From: Eonycteris spelaea
Lineage: Eukaryota > Chordata > Mammalia > Chiroptera > Pteropodidae
DNA: 64,000 nucleotides
Direction of reading: 5' to 3'
NCBI GenBank assembly: GCA_003508835.1
Contig: PUFA01000182.1
Span: forward strand, 2,418,001-2,482,000
This document shows, in pieces, positions 12,715 to 25,119 of this stretch; the stretch's first letter is position 1; each line of letters opens with the position of its first letter. The notes under the pieces are model-generated. The model searched no databases, was not told the DNA's origin, and saw only the letters and a program-made list of their open reading frames with translations. The translations under genes and the position numbers were made by a program.

Positions 12715-13045
12715 TGAGACCAAGTCAAGGCCCCTGAGAGGGACAACCCCCGGTTCCCAGGAGCCCAGCATCCTCACGGGTCCTCATAAGGCGGAGGCAG
12801 GAGGGTCACAGAGGTGGACAAGGCTGTGCTGCTGGCTGTGACCAGGGGCAGGAGCCACTCGCCAGGGATGCGGTGACTCTAGAAGCTGGAAACGGCCAGA
12901 AACGGTCCTCCCTGAAGCCCTGGGATGGCCTGGCCCTGCCCCTCCTGGGTTTGGCCCGTGAGGCCCGTGCCAGGACCGAGAGAGAATAAATGTGTGTGGT
13001 TTTCAGCCACCGAGTTGACAGTAACCTGTGACAGCAGCTGCTGGA
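12715..13045 (+). mobile_element. MLT1-type LTR fragment
   Basis: The blocks 'tctagaagctggaaacggcc', 'gagagaataaatgtgtgtgg' and 'ttttcagccaccgagttgac' follow the 3' half of the MLT1 LTR consensus. Confidence 0.6.
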
Positions 13046-13869
13046 AAGGCATGTGGTGCCCAGGAACGTCCAAGGAGGGGTCTTAGCGGCCTGGTCGCGC
13101 CGGACGACAGGCTGGGGGCGTCTCAGGGGGCACGCCACGTCACGGGCTCGCAGGGTGTGCAGGAGTCTGTCCAGGCCCAGGTGGAGGAGGATCTGCCTGA
13201 GCCACGTGGGGAGGCCTGGCTCTGCCCCCGCCGTCCCCCGCCCTCCTGCCCTTTGGCTCCCGAGCCGCGCTGGGGCCAGGGTGACGCCTCGTCCCCCGTG
13301 CCGGGAAGCCGTGGGGCGCAGGCGCTCGGCGCCTTGGCCCAGCCCGGGTCCCGGCTTGCACACGCTCACACGACCTCCGGGTGGACAGAGAAGGCCTGTT
13401 CTTCTGCCCGCGCATCGCCGCACCGTCACCCTGCGTCACCCTGCGTCACCCGGTGTCACCGCAGGCTCATTGTCCGCCCGCGCCCACAGCCGTTGGTTCT
13501 GGGCTCCACGCTCCGGCCGCTGGCACCGCGGCTCTGTTGCCCCCTGGCCTGTGGGCGCCTCGTTCATCCTGTTCTTTGGCTCTTTCTAAATATAGCCTCC
13601 CAGGGACCGATTTAGCCTGCACACAAAGGGACTGGTGACAGTCACGAGATGCCGTTCTGCAGCGGGCGCGTGCCTTCTCTCACGGCCCCCGCAGCCCCGC
13701 CAAAAGCCCACGGACACACGGAGGGCCGGGGAGGCCCCTGTCTGGGCGGCCCTGCTGGGGGCCCGGGGCGCCCGGAAGCACACGCCCACCCTGACCCTCG
13801 CACCCCAGCGTCCGGCTGTCCGCGCCGTGTGCACGTTCCCACAGAGATTGGAGCAGGGTCCCCGTGGCC

Positions 13870-13995
13870 ACTGCTGGCATCAGCCATGGTCGTCCTCTGT
13901 GGGGCCGTCCTGGACACTGCGGGGGGCTGAGCAGCATCCCTGCCCCCCCACCAGGGTGATGACCGCAGATGTGCCCAGGGGGCAGGACTGCGGGG
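13870..13995 (-). mobile_element. MER20-like fragment, reversed
   Basis: The blocks 'gggctgagcagcatccctgc' and 'agggtgatgaccgcagatgt' are the MER20 reverse complement, with an internal deletion. Confidence 0.7.
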
Positions 13996-15589
13996 TGAGG
14001 CCCTGGGGCTTCCGAGCAGGGCACCCCGGGAGGTGTGCGGGCCCAGGGCGCGCGCTGGCGGTGTGTGCGCACGTGCGTGTGGACAGGCGCCTGCGAGCAC
14101 GGGCGCCCCGTCCCCACAGGGCCGCGGGGCCGGCTCCCCTTCCAAATCTCTGAGTCTTCTTGTTCGGCTTCGGGGTTCTTCCCCGTGCTGTCCCCTCTGC
14201 ACACGGGGGGCCCAGGAACGGCCAGGCCCCGGCTGGAGACAGCCGAGCGTTCACCTGCTGTCAGATCTGGCTGGAGGCCTGTGTTGGGGCATTTGGGGCT
14301 TCTTCTCTCCTATTCGAGGGCAGCCAGGGGTGGGGGTCAGGCCACCGGGCCCTGGGAGGAAAGGGCAGAAGCTCGGTGAGCCGTGAAGCTGCTGCGTCCG
14401 GAAGTTTTAAAGCAAAATGCAGGCGGCTGTTCTCTGAAGACTCACCGCCCTCCCCGCCCGCCCCGCGGGCTCTGCTGCCAGGAAGCCAGGAAGCCAGGAA
14501 GCCGGCTGAGCCGAGCTCCGCGGCCCCGGGGCCTGCCAGCTGCTGCCTCCCTCTGCAAGGCCACCTTCCCGGCCGTGAGTCACCGGCACACTGGCCGCTC
14601 CAGCCCGGCTTCCTGGATGGCGAGCCGGGAGGGGCGCGGGGGCCGCCGGCAGTGGGGGCTCAATGCGGGCCGAGTGCCTGGGCCTGTGCCCGGGAGTTCA
14701 GTGCACGTGCTCAGGCCCCGGCCCACCGAACCTCAGGGACTGGGTGGGTGCACAAGGGAGCAGCCACCACAAGGTCCCCTGGCTTTCACGCCGCCCCGCC
14801 CCCCCCGTTTTGGGGGTGCAGGGGGAGCGGCAGCGCTCACATGTGCAGCACGCTCGCCCGGTGTGCACGCCCAGCGGCCAGCCCTGCTCACGGCTGGGCC
14901 GCCCGACGCCCCTCACGGGGACACTGGAAGGACTCGGCCCGGCAGTGAGGGGACGCGGTCGGTGCCCTCTGGCCTGTGCACCGGCGCGACACGCGGTGGC
15001 AGGCTTAGCCACCTCAGCCGGGCCGGCGAGATGTCTCTGTAGATTGCAGTCGGCGCCCAAGCTCACTCGATGGCTCCAGAATTCCATTTTGTGCAGCTGT
15101 GGGCCAGGATCCCGTGTCCCCCCCCCACCCGAGTGTCAGCTCCTCACAGCCACCCCCACGCCTCGCCGCCTGGCCCGCTCCGTCCTCCGAGCCCGCAGCA
15201 GAGGGTCTCCCCGCCTCGGACCCCTTGGAGCGTCACACTATCTCTGCTCCCTTCTGGGGCTAACCCGGCGAGGCCTGACCCCCCAGTGACTGTCCCCCTC
15301 TCCTGAAGTCCCCGGTGCCACGACAGGGCCTCGGCCTGGGGCAGACGATCCCAGGACAGTCTCAGGCCGTTCCACACCCCAGGGAGGCGATTCTGCTGGG
15401 CCGCGGGCCATGGCTGAAGGGTCAGGGTGGCCAGCGGGGGCCATGAGCCTTGGAATCGCCCAGCAGCCCCCAGGAGAGGAGGGGGCGCCCTGTGCGCGGG
15501 GTCCCTGCAGGCCGTGGTGAGATGGGGCCCGACTCGAGGTGCAGCCTGAAGCCAGCAGCACCTGCCAGAGTGCCCGGTCCCCGCGTGTT

Positions 15590-15775
15590 GCCACTGACGG
15601 GCGTCCGGGGAGGCGCGGCCCCGCAAGGGCTGTCTGGGCCGGGTCTGCGGACACCTGTGGTCATCGCACCTGGACACCGAGTGGGCGGGGCCCAGGGAGG
15701 CCGCTCGGCCCCCACAGCGCCAGACGCCCCCACGGAGGATGACCCGGCCCCAATGTCCTGATGTCAGCGGTGCGG
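15590..15775 (+). mobile_element. MER20-like element
   Basis: The blocks 'gacacctgtggtcatcgcac', 'accgagtgggcggggcccag' and 'gatgacccggccccaatgtc' align across the MER20 consensus. Confidence 0.75.
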
Positions 15776-17234
15776 GGGGACCCTGCCCTCGTCCACGCTG
15801 CACACGCACAGGGGGGCCTTTCCCGAGCGCTCAGCCAGAGGGCCGCCGAGGCCGGGCCCGGCGGGCATGCTGCCTGGGGAGGGGGGACATCTCTCTGTGA
15901 CACAGAACAGTCAAATGGCAGGTCGGGGGAAGCGCTGACTCCTGAACCCCGCTTTCTCCTCCTCCGGCACCATCAGCCCCCATTTTCATGAGCCCAGGAG
16001 CTAGCCCGAGGCCGCCTCTGGGAACCTGACGGAGACCGGCCTCGGAGCAGGGACAGGAGCTGCGGCCCCCCCGGGGGCCGGCCTGTCCCACCCTCGCCCG
16101 CAGGCCACCCAGCCTCCCTCGCTGCCGCCTCTGGATGTCCCCGCGCTGCCCCACTCCCTGCTTTCAAACGGGAGGTGGGGGGCAGCCTCACGCCCGCACG
16201 GGGCGCTCCTGGAAGCTCCCCCCCCACTCCCCCGGCCCCACAGGCTCATTCTTCACATTCCCTCCCCGGCGCGGCTGGCGGGGGCCCCGCTGGCTCCCGG
16301 CCTGCTGGTGAGCAGCCGGCTGCTCCACGGCCTTTATCCGTTTATCGCGGGCTGGGAGTGGCACCCGTCCCAGCTATGAGAGCTATGTGCGGAATTCACA
16401 GGGGTTGCCGGCATTTTTGGGTCTCGCCGTCATTCTTCCTGTGCAGCCGGAAAACACCTCTGAGGGTGGAGATGGCATCACAGGCCCGGGAGATGCTGCG
16501 TCAGCCCTGCCGGTCCCCAGGGGACGCCAGCCCCGCGCACTGTCCAGACGGGCCTCTGTCTGCCCCGGCGAGACACACTCTGCAGGTTCGAGCTTCCCCC
16601 GAACGCCAGGGCGGGCGCCAACGGGGCCCGGCGCGGGTCCACTGTCCCGGCGGCCCCAGAGCCCCGGGGTCCCCGCAGGGGCCACAGCCACCTCAGCGTG
16701 CTGTCTGCATCGTGACTCTACACCCCAGGACACCGCGGCTTGGACCACCCGCCCCCAAGGGGGTCCCGGAACCTCTGGCCATGCATCCCCTCGGGGGTGA
16801 CGGACACAGTCTGGGGTCTCGGCAAGACCCAAACCCTAGTGACGTCTTAGAGCCTGTAGCACCTGAGCCCTGTCTGCAGCCGCGGGCCATGCCTGTCCCT
16901 CCCGAGTGCCAAGACGGAGGCAGGACTCGCCGCCACAGAACCCCGAAGGGCAAAGGAGGCAGACACTCCCCCTCCAGAAGCCCTCCCAGGGGTCCTCCAC
17001 GCCGCACGGCGGTGACGGGGCCTCTCAGGAGGTGCACGGGCTTCTCGAGCACAGGCAGGCGCGCCATTGGAAGCCGGCAGCAGAGTCCTCGGGACCGAGC
17101 CCCTTCCGGACTGCTCGACAGGGGGCTCGATCGAGGCCCAGGCTTCTGTCGTTCAGTGTCCCTGAGGGGCTTGTCTGACCCCGGTGGCCACCAGGACTGC
17201 CCCGGGCCAGCACCCCACACTCCTGCTATTTCTA

Positions 17235-17325
17235 GTTCTGTTTCTGCAACTCGATAGCTGGGTGACTTTGGGCAAATCACTGCCCGTCTCTGAGCCTGTT
17301 TTCTCCTCTGCACAACGAAGCTACG
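17235..17325 (+). mobile_element. MIR fragment
   Basis: 'agctgggtgactttgggcaa' followed by 'ctctgagcctgttttctcct' is the MIR core in sense orientation. Confidence 0.7.
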
Positions 17326-17379
17326 ACAGAGCGAAGACCCTCGCTTCAGAGCAGTGCGAGGAGCCGGCTGGTCCTCCGG

Positions 17380-17560
17380 GCGTCCGGGTGATGGTGCGGT
17401 CCCTCTTGATGGTGGTGATGGCGTCACAGACGTGTGGCACATGTCCACGGTCCTCACACGGGGAGCTTTACGAACGCTCCGTTTAATGCACGTTGGCTGT
17501 ATTTATATTGTCTGAAACCGTGGTGAGAATTTTTCAATTTTATGTGTAAAGTGAATGGCA
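17380..17560 (+). mobile_element. L1 3' UTR fragment
   Basis: 'tgatggtggtgatggcgtca' and the following AT-rich part resemble the L1M 3' UTR. Confidence 0.4.
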
Positions 17561-18026
17561 ATGAAACTCCTTTCTAGTCCCCAGTTTTACAGAAGCCGAG
17601 GCCCAGTGCGGCGGCGGTGCCGGGAGAGGCCAGCTGGACCGAGGAGAAGTGGGGACAGCTGGCCTTGGGCCTTGCCGTGCCGGCTCTGGGCCAGCTGCAG
17701 CCCATGGAGGTGAAGAGAGATTTTTTTTCAGATGCCGACTCCATTTTTTCCTATGTGTCAAGTCACTCGATTCAGATAAAGTGTCACCAGCAAACTCCTG
17801 AGGTCCTACTGGGGACTCCAAGCCCTGGACTCTGATCACCAAAAGAGCATGATAAACAAGAGCATCCCAAACCGTTCCAGGCAGAAGCGCCGAACGTCGC
17901 CTGCGGACGGACCGCGGGGAGCTGGCAGCTCGTGGTTCATGCACGCGCCGAAGGCTCTCGCTGCCTGTTCATTTTCCCCAGGAACTTACTCGTGATGTTA
18001 CCAAATTCCTTTCCGGCATCAGCTTG

Positions 18027-18027
18027 C

Positions 18028-18059
<32 letters not shown>

Positions 18060-18060
18060 T
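18027..18060 (+). repeat. (TGTC)n microsatellite
   Basis: About eight copies of a tgtc tetranucleotide. Confidence 0.95.
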
Positions 18061-18469
18061 CAGCCCTTCTCGAGTTTCCTGCCCTTCGTCTGGGGTCATT
18101 TGCTGCAACACGCTTTCATTTTACCTTTCAGAAGGCAGGTCTGCCGGCGAGAGAGTGTTTTTGTTGGTCCGAATGTGTCCGGATTTCCCCGCAATCCTCG
18201 AAGTTTATTTTCACCAGGCCCAGAGTGTCTGCTGGCTCCGCCGAACCGCTGCTCCCTTTCCTCCGGCAGCAGGGGGCCGCTGAAGCCCGGCGGCCGGCCG
18301 CCGCGCGGAGCGGTGGGTGCTCGTCATCGCTTGCTGGGTGACGCGCGCGGGCGGCCCCCTCCCCGTCACCTGTCCCTCCTCGGAGCGCGGTCGCAGCCCG
18401 CGGTCTGAGCGACCCCTTGCCCACCCGTTCTCCTGTGGACGAACACCCTGGTCGTCTCCCGTGTCCGCC

Positions 18470-19560
18470 ACCGTACGTGAAGACGTAGGAACGCCTCGTG
18501 CCGTCCTCTGCGAGACGTGTTTTGATTTGTTTGGGGCAAAGCGCCCGGAAGGGAGTTGGTGGCCCGTCGCTTGTGTGTGCGTGCAGCCTCACGAGAACCC
18601 GCTGAACCGTGCCCCGGAGTGGTTCATGCTGTTTCGTCCGTCGCTCAACCCCTAGCATTTCTCCACCCTCCCCAGCGCTGAGTACTGTCGGCCTCTTTCC
18701 ACCTCGCCACTCTGGTCGCTATGGGGCAGCCTCTCATGGTGCTTTTCCATCCGCTTGCCTGATGACTCGTCCTTGGGCGACTTTCCACATATGTAAAGTC
18801 ACTACATCGTATGGGCCATTTCTCTGTCGGTTTCTAAGATGCTGTGGCTTCTTGAATCTGTGGCTCGAGGTTTTTTGGGTGAGTTTTGGGACATGATCCA
18901 TCATTGTTTAAAAATTGAGTCTGCCCCATCCTCTCTCTCCTCCTGCCAGACTTCCAATTACGTGTGTATCAGACCTCAGGGCACCCCCACATCTGCCTTC
19001 TCTGCCACGGTTTCCTTTCCCTGTGTGTCTCTGTGCTTCATTCTGGATATTTCCCCCTGAACTACTTCCAGTTCGCTAATCTTCTCCTTAACAGTCTCTA
19101 GTGACCCTATGCCTTCCATTCTGTCCTTACATATCAGATATTGTCACTTCCCATTTGTCCACGGGTTCTTTCCAATTCACTGCTCAAATTCCAGTGTCAC
19201 TCTTTATCTTCTTGAATGTCATTAACACAATTATGTTAAAGTCCCCATCAGATCCCGTGCCTAGAACCCCTGTGAGTCCGTTCGTATTGGCTGTTGTTTC
19301 TGCTGGTTTGTGTTCATGAGGCTTTGTCTCCTTGCGTGCCTGATTATTTCTAATTGTGTGCTACACATCGTGATTGCAGACTGATTTGTAGAAACCATTC
19401 AAAAGCTGAGATGGTGCCATTTTCCCCCAGAGAGGATTCGTGTCTACTTCTGCCAGCCTGCAGGGCTGCTCATGAGCTAGAGTCACTTCAGTCCTGAGAT
19501 TATTCAAAACTGGGTTTCAGTCTCTGTCAGTGCCTGTCTATTTCCTGTGTACTTTCTTCT
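18470..19560 (-). mobile_element. old L1 fragment(s), antisense
   Basis: The left part, with 'gcttgcctgatgactcgtcc' and 'gtatgggccatttctctgtc', matches antisense L1. The AT-rich right part, with 'tgcctgattatttctaattg', also looks repeat-derived, but I cannot name its family. Confidence 0.45.
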
Positions 19561-20934
19561 TAGAGGATGCCACTTTTTTGTCCCGATTCGGACCAAGGAG
19601 AGGGTCGCCAAGCTCTCTCCCCTTCGAAGGCCCCAGGTCTCGACCCCCGTGCCCTAACCTTGCAAGGCTGATAGAGGTGTTACTCAGCCTGTCAACAAAC
19701 CCTCCACGTAGAAGAAAGCAACCCCAAAAGCCAAGCTCCCGGGCTCCCACCCTCTGCCCGGCCTCTCGGGAAGTTCGTCACCGTCTGCACGGCCCTCCAG
19801 TGCCCGGTGTTTCTCCCGTCTGTCCAGCTCCCCTGGCCGCCCCCAGCAGGAGTCTGTCCATCGTAGCCCTGCACCGTCGTGCAAGCCAAGATCTGCAGAT
19901 GGAGCTTTCATCTGAAGTCCAGGCTTAGGAGGAGGCCGTGGATGTCGGCCGTCCTGGGCTCAGAGCCACAGAGCGACAGGTGGGGACCCATCTCAGCTTT
20001 TGAACAGCTGTCTATTTTCTGGCTGCAGAGACTCAGACCAGACCCAGGTGGGGCCGAGCCAAGATGTGAAACCAGGTTCCCCACCTCCGCACAGTGTTGT
20101 GACTTCAGGGACAGGTGGCCGCCTTTGTCCCTGGGACTGGTGTTCCTAGAAATGGCCCCACTCCGTCTGATACCTGAAAATTCCGTGAATTCGGTAGGAG
20201 ATGGTTGTAACTCAGGGTCACCGGAGGCTGAAACACCTCCAAATGTGTCCGCAGTGGCCTGGGGGCACCTGGGTGTGACTGCCATCGTGGACGCAGGGTC
20301 CACAGCAGAGCTGTGACTCGGGCGTGGGGTTAGCACGTGTGACGTCAGACAGTTCCACGGACTCCTGTGCTCCCCGCCCCCAGCCAGGGTCGCTTGCGGC
20401 CAGGCCCTGGGCAGGTGCGGGGCGTGGCCATCTCGGGGAGGCAGGCTCGTGAGAACGCGGATTCCCAGTGGCTCCCAGCACAGCGGCGCATCCACGTCCA
20501 CTGGGCGCCGTCCAGGGCACCGCGTCTCACCCACCTCTGCACCCGCTGTGTCCGCACGGGCAGTGGCCAGGGGCCTCCGGGCGCCCCTGCTCCCTGGAGC
20601 CTGGGACCTGCCCGTCCTGCAGCAGGCGGGGAATGTCGCTCTGAGCATTCCGGCGGGGTTCAGGGCAGGGAGGTGCTTCCCACTCCCCCCTCTCGCCCCC
20701 CACCAAGGCTGCCGTCGGTTGAGCCAGGTGTGCGGTGGGGGGCTCTGGCCCTGTGTGACTTCCTGTCACAGAGGATTTGGATGCTAAGAAAACGAACCCC
20801 CCTTATGAAACAAGCTTCTGTTTCCGATCAGGACTAGTCAGCTCAAAATGAGCCATTTCGGTTCCAAGAAAAGCTGTTTGCGTTTCGCCTAAATGAACCT
20901 CTTCGCTGCAGTTTCTCCTGACAGGAGAGTTCCA

Positions 20935-21115
20935 CGGAGGCCTCAGACTCTGCTCCAGGGGACACTGGGGTGTCTGGGGACATCTGTGGTTGTCACCACT
21001 GGGGGTGCTCCTGGCATCCAGGCGGTGGGGGCCGGGGGTGCTGCAGCCCCCACAGGGCCCAGGACGGCCCCCCAGAGAACGGCCCAGCCCCCGATGTCAG
21101 CAGTGCCGGGGGAGA
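20935..21115 (+). mobile_element. MER20-like element
   Basis: The blocks 'gacatctgtggttgtcacca', 'gggggtgctcctggcatcca' and 'cccccgatgtcagcagtgcc' make this the clearest MER20 core in the window. Confidence 0.88.
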
Positions 21116-21384
21116 AACTTCTACACGAGGCGTCACCCACGCCACCGTCCCCAGCCCCCAGCGAGGAAGTGCCGGTCCTCGCCAGTTCCGTCTGTACGTG
21201 CACCGGAGCCCCGTGTCTCCGCTCAGGTGTGTGGTGTTTTGGGGCGACTGCCCTCCTTTGATCACAGCTACACAGTGCCTCGGGGGCAGGGGGCGCTCGC
21301 CCTCGCCTGGGACAGCCAGATGCCTCTGCAGGGGCGGGCTCCGGCCAGCCTGCCCAGGCCAGAGCCTGGGGGGCTGTTCAGCTT

Positions 21385-21394
21385 CTATTTTTAG
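21385..21394. promoter_or_regulatory. exact MEF2 consensus site
   Basis: CTATTTTTAG, a perfect YTAWWWWTAR match. A second site, CTATATTTAG, lies about 1 kb on, at 22413-22422. Confidence 0.35.
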
Positions 21395-21767
21395 GCTGAC
21401 CTCACCCCAAGTCGTGCCCTTGGCCTCACCGGGCCTGGACCAGCCTCTCACAGAGGGAGAACTCAGCAGGGCTGGAGCGTGACCGCGGCCTACACCACCG
21501 CCTCGCCCCTCCCCCGGCTCCCGGGGCCTCCGGGGCCCGGCCGCCCCGTCACGTGCCCCCGGCTGAGAGGCAGCTGGCGAGGAATGTTCCCCGCGCTGAC
21601 TCAGCGTGATGCCTGCTCTGCTGGCGTTGGCCTTGTCATGGGGGACACGGCTGCTCCGTGACTCAGCGACTGGCTGTGACACCAACCGGGACAAGGTCCT
21701 GAGTCTGCTCACGGGCTGTGGTGACGCACGCAGCCGTCCGGTCCCGGCATCTCAGTGCTCTCTCTCT

Positions 21768-22165
21768 CTCTCACACACACACACACGTGTGCTCACCACA
21801 CGTGCACGTATAGCATACACGCACATGTGTGCTCACACATGTGCTCGTGGACACATGCACGCAGTATGCTCACATGCACACGGACAAGCATGCATGCTCA
21901 CACGCGCACACAGTATGCTCACATGCATACACGTGCTCGCACACATGTGCATGTGGGACGCTCACGTGCGTGTGCATGCATGGGCAAGCATGTGCGCTAA
22001 CACATGCACATAGCGCACATGCATGCACACAAAGTACGCTCACACACATGTGCACGCAGACAAGCATGTGTGTTCACACATGTGCACATAGTATGCTCGC
22101 ACAGGCACGTGTGTGCACATGGACACAAACATGCTCACATATAACGCACAGACGCACGCACACCT
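21768..22165 (+). repeat. CA/CATG-rich satellite
   Basis: A run of tctctc then (ca)n, followed by degenerate units such as acacatgtgctc and cacatgcacac over about 400 bases. Confidence 0.93.
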
Positions 22166-22412
22166 GACGTGCCCTCCCTGCCAGTCCAGAGTCTGGATTG
22201 TCACCAGCCCTGAGGGAGCCTGGGGCCCTGGGCCTGGTGCAGGAAGCCAGCACCACCTCAGGCTTCGTGCTCAGGACAGAGACCACAGCAGGGCTGTCCG
22301 CACGGGTGGCCGGGGTCCTGGGACCCTGGTGGACACTCTGGATGCTTAACAAGGTTTCTGTCCCTCTAAGGAGAACGCGCCCAGGGCCACCCCGGGTGCT
22401 CTCTGTACGCAT

Positions 22413-22422
22413 CTATATTTAG
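22413..22422. promoter_or_regulatory. exact MEF2 consensus site
   Basis: CTATATTTAG matches YTAWWWWTAR exactly. Confidence 0.35.
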
Positions 22423-22799
22423 CGCTGAGTAATTTAGGTGTTTCTGAGCTGAACCAAGGGTGGTTTTCCCTGAGTTGGATGTTTTGTGGCTGCTTTGAAG
22501 CCGGCTGCTGAATCAGGAGCCTCGGAGCCCACACGTGGGCCCTGGGAGCTCAGGGCAGACACACACACGCGGGCCTCGTGTGACCCAGAGGGGCTGGCTG
22601 GCTGCCGGACGCGGGGAGCGGGCGGTGTGGAAGGATTGTTTTTTTGACTTGTCCACATGCAGTTGTAAGAGATCCCAGAAATTCCATGTGTCATTCGCTC
22701 CGTCTTCCCTGATGGTGGTGTTTGGTCAGAGTCCCTGGTCAATACCAGTCACGGTGTTTGCGTGGGTACAGTCCACCGACTCCTTCGGCTGTCTGCAGT

Positions 22800-22864
22800 T
22801 GTATGTGTGCATGTGTGTGTGTGCGTGTGTGCATACATGTGCGTGCGTGTGTGTGCGTGCACCC

Positions 22865-22894
<30 letters not shown>
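22800..22894 (+). repeat. (TG)n repeat
   Basis: Interrupted tgtgtg/tgcgtg units ending in a clean run of about 12 tg units at 22870-22894. Confidence 0.95.
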
Positions 22895-22895
<1 letters not shown>

Positions 22896-23229
22896 AGCTC
22901 TGGGCGGGATCCGCCCCGTGGAGATTGGCCGCGTGTCCTGCAGCACAGGGCCCTCCGGGCCACCCTCTTCTCCCAGCCCCTGGCGACCAGCCGTCAACCC
23001 TCCATCCGCGCTGGGAACAGCCCGCGCTGGCCCGCGCAGCACGCGGCCTCCGGCCCGGGACTCCCAGAGCACCGCGCCTTTCCATCGCCAAATACGAAAC
23101 TTCCTGGGGCTCTGAAATCTGCCTTTAATGTTCTGCAGCCGCCTGGCCCACTGACCGCCAGACAGACAGGGGTACAGTGTGTCATGACAGAAGCTGGTTA
23201 GATGCGGCCAGCTGGGGCCGGGGCTTCCC

Positions 23230-23370
23230 GGTCCTCCTGCAGGGACGTTGTGACAGGCCCGTGGGCGTCCCTGGGGACTGAGGGGGGGCGCCTCCCCGGC
23301 CCCGCCTGCTCGATGCCAGGAGCCCTCTCAGTGTGACAGCCACAGCCGTCCCAGACACCACCAGGAGAGA
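23230..23370 (-). mobile_element. MER20-like fragment, reversed, diverged
   Basis: 'gatgccaggagccctctcag' and 'gtgacagccacagccgtccc' fit the MER20 reverse complement. This is the weakest of the intronic copies. Confidence 0.55.
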
Positions 23371-24068
23371 ACACAGCACCAGGCTCACTGGATGAACACC
23401 GGATGGAAAAAGTAGAACTTTCACTGCCTTGAGCAACAGGACAGACTTGCACAACTGACCTGTAAGGACACGCTAACGTCACTTCTCCATCGCCGTGGGA
23501 TTGTGACTGGTGCAGCCGCTCAGGAAGACAGGTGTGGCATTTCCTTAAAAAGTTGGGCCTGCAGTCACACTCCACAGCGTGCGTCCTGGAGAAATAAGGA
23601 CTCGTGCCCCACCAATGGCAGCTTCTTCATGACGGCCAAAGCGGGGCACAGCCTGCCTGTCCCTCCGCAGGCGCATGGTCGCCTGTGCACACCTCGCCAC
23701 GGAGCGCGACCCGGCGTGGGGCAGGGACCCATCACGGCGGCAGCCTGGGTGGCGCTCCAGACGCGGCGAGTGGGAAATGCAGGCCCGTGCCGTCTGGCTG
23801 CGTCCAAACGAGGAGCACGCCAGCAGGGGAACCTGTCGGTCCCAGGGTGAAGTGGGCAGGGGGGGGGGCGCGACGGGCCACCTGGGGCCGCAGGAGGGAC
23901 CCTGGGGGTGGACGTGTCCTGAGTCTCCCCCGCATCGGTGTCATCATCCTGCTGTGGTCTGGCTGCACTTTTGCAGGGTGTCACCCGAAGGGGAAACCGG
24001 GCAAAGGGCATGCTGCAGGAGAATCCACGGGGATCCCAGAATTTTCATTAAATTTAAAGTAAATTACT

Positions 24069-24306
24069 GTCTACGGCCACGCCACCTGAACAAGCCGGAT
24101 CCCGTCTGATCTCAGAAGCTAATAAGCAAGGTCGGGCCTGGATAGTGCTTGGATGGGAGACCACCTAGGAAGACCAGGTGCTGGAGGCATGAAAAATTAA
24201 AAAAAAAAAAAGGGGGCGGATTGTAAGCTGACAAGGTCCTTGCCATCTGTGAGGTCGACCAAGCATTGCAGTGCCTAAAATAAGTAAGTAAATAAATAAA
24301 TAAATA
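24069..24306 (+). mobile_element. 5S rRNA-derived retroposon (SINE-like)
   Basis: Bases 24069-24188 follow 5S rRNA from its 5' end (gtctacggccac) to its 3' end (ggtgctggaggc) and include the internal pol III promoter: aagctaataagcaaggtcgg (A box, with an extra 'taa' relative to normal 5S) and ggatgggagaccacctagga (C box). A poly-A stretch follows at 24192-24211, then about 65 bases of non-5S sequence and an aata-repeat tail at 24277-24306. The bases before it (taaattact, 24060-24068) resemble those at the end (taaatact), a possible target-site duplication. There is no TTTT terminator, so it is not a functional 5S gene. 5S-derived SINEs are reported in fruit bats; otherwise it is a processed 5S pseudogene with a second element behind it. 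Confidence 0.8.
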
Positions 24307-24329
24307 CTGAGCTGTCCGCACTCAGGGAA

Positions 24330-24720
24330 ACTGGTGTCCCAAAACTCAGGCCCGCCCAGAGCCTTGGAGGGGGACCCGATGTGGAGACAGGGTCGTGGCA
24401 CCCGTAACTCCTTGGGATGAGGTCGCAATGGATCCGGCGACCATGTCTTCGTGAGGAGGTGAAGATTTGGACACACACAGGGAAGACGGCCACGTGACAA
24501 CAGAGGCAGAGATGGGGTGACGCAGCCACAAGCCGAGGACACCAGGGGCTGCTGGCCACAGCAGGAGCTGGGAGAAGCGGGGAGTGCCTTCCCGACGCCC
24601 TCGGGGCGCGGCCCGAACCCCCGCCCGGACCTCGCCTCCGGGTGTGAGCGCTGAGGTTCCTGTTGTTTTAAGCCACCCGGGTTGTGGCCCCTTGTCACAG
24701 TCGCCCCAGGACACTCACAG
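24330..24720 (+). mobile_element. MLT1-type LTR
   Basis: The blocks 'gaagatttggacacacacag', 'gacggccacgtgacaacaga' and 'ttgttttaagccacccgggt' follow the MLT1 LTR in sense orientation. Confidence 0.75.
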
Positions 24721-25119
24721 AGGGACCTGGGCCCCAGCGCGTCAGAAAGCCTGGGACCCGTGGAGCCGAGCGGCCCCCTCGGTCCTGGCCGTGTGGTCCC
24801 GCGGTGCTCCCACGAATCTTCCCCTCACCCCCGCCCCAAGGCTGTCCCCACCCAGCACCACTCCTGAGCATGGCATGACGCCAGCGCTTCTTGCTCCTGC
24901 CCTGCCCCCGACAGGCAGGGTGCGGAAGCCCAGGCCACCTTGGTGGGGACGGCCCAGGGGACAGGGCGGGAGTCTGAACCGGCCCCTATCTGCGTCAGCT
25001 CGTCAGCTCGGTGCTCAGCGGAGCCTGGCTCGGGCAGGACGTTCCCTGGGAGGATGTGCTGAGCGCACCAGCGTGTGGGCCAAGGGGAGGGGCGACGGGC
25101 CCAGGTGCCCCGGACGGAG

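Noticed and set aside
16175..17257. 360-codon open frame
   Set aside because: GC-driven Pro/Arg/Gly-rich frame without domains or splice context, overlapped by frames on the other strand.
24069..24188. Functional 5S rRNA gene
   Set aside because: The A box has a 3-base insertion, the pol III terminator is absent and a poly-A tail follows, so it is a retroposed copy.
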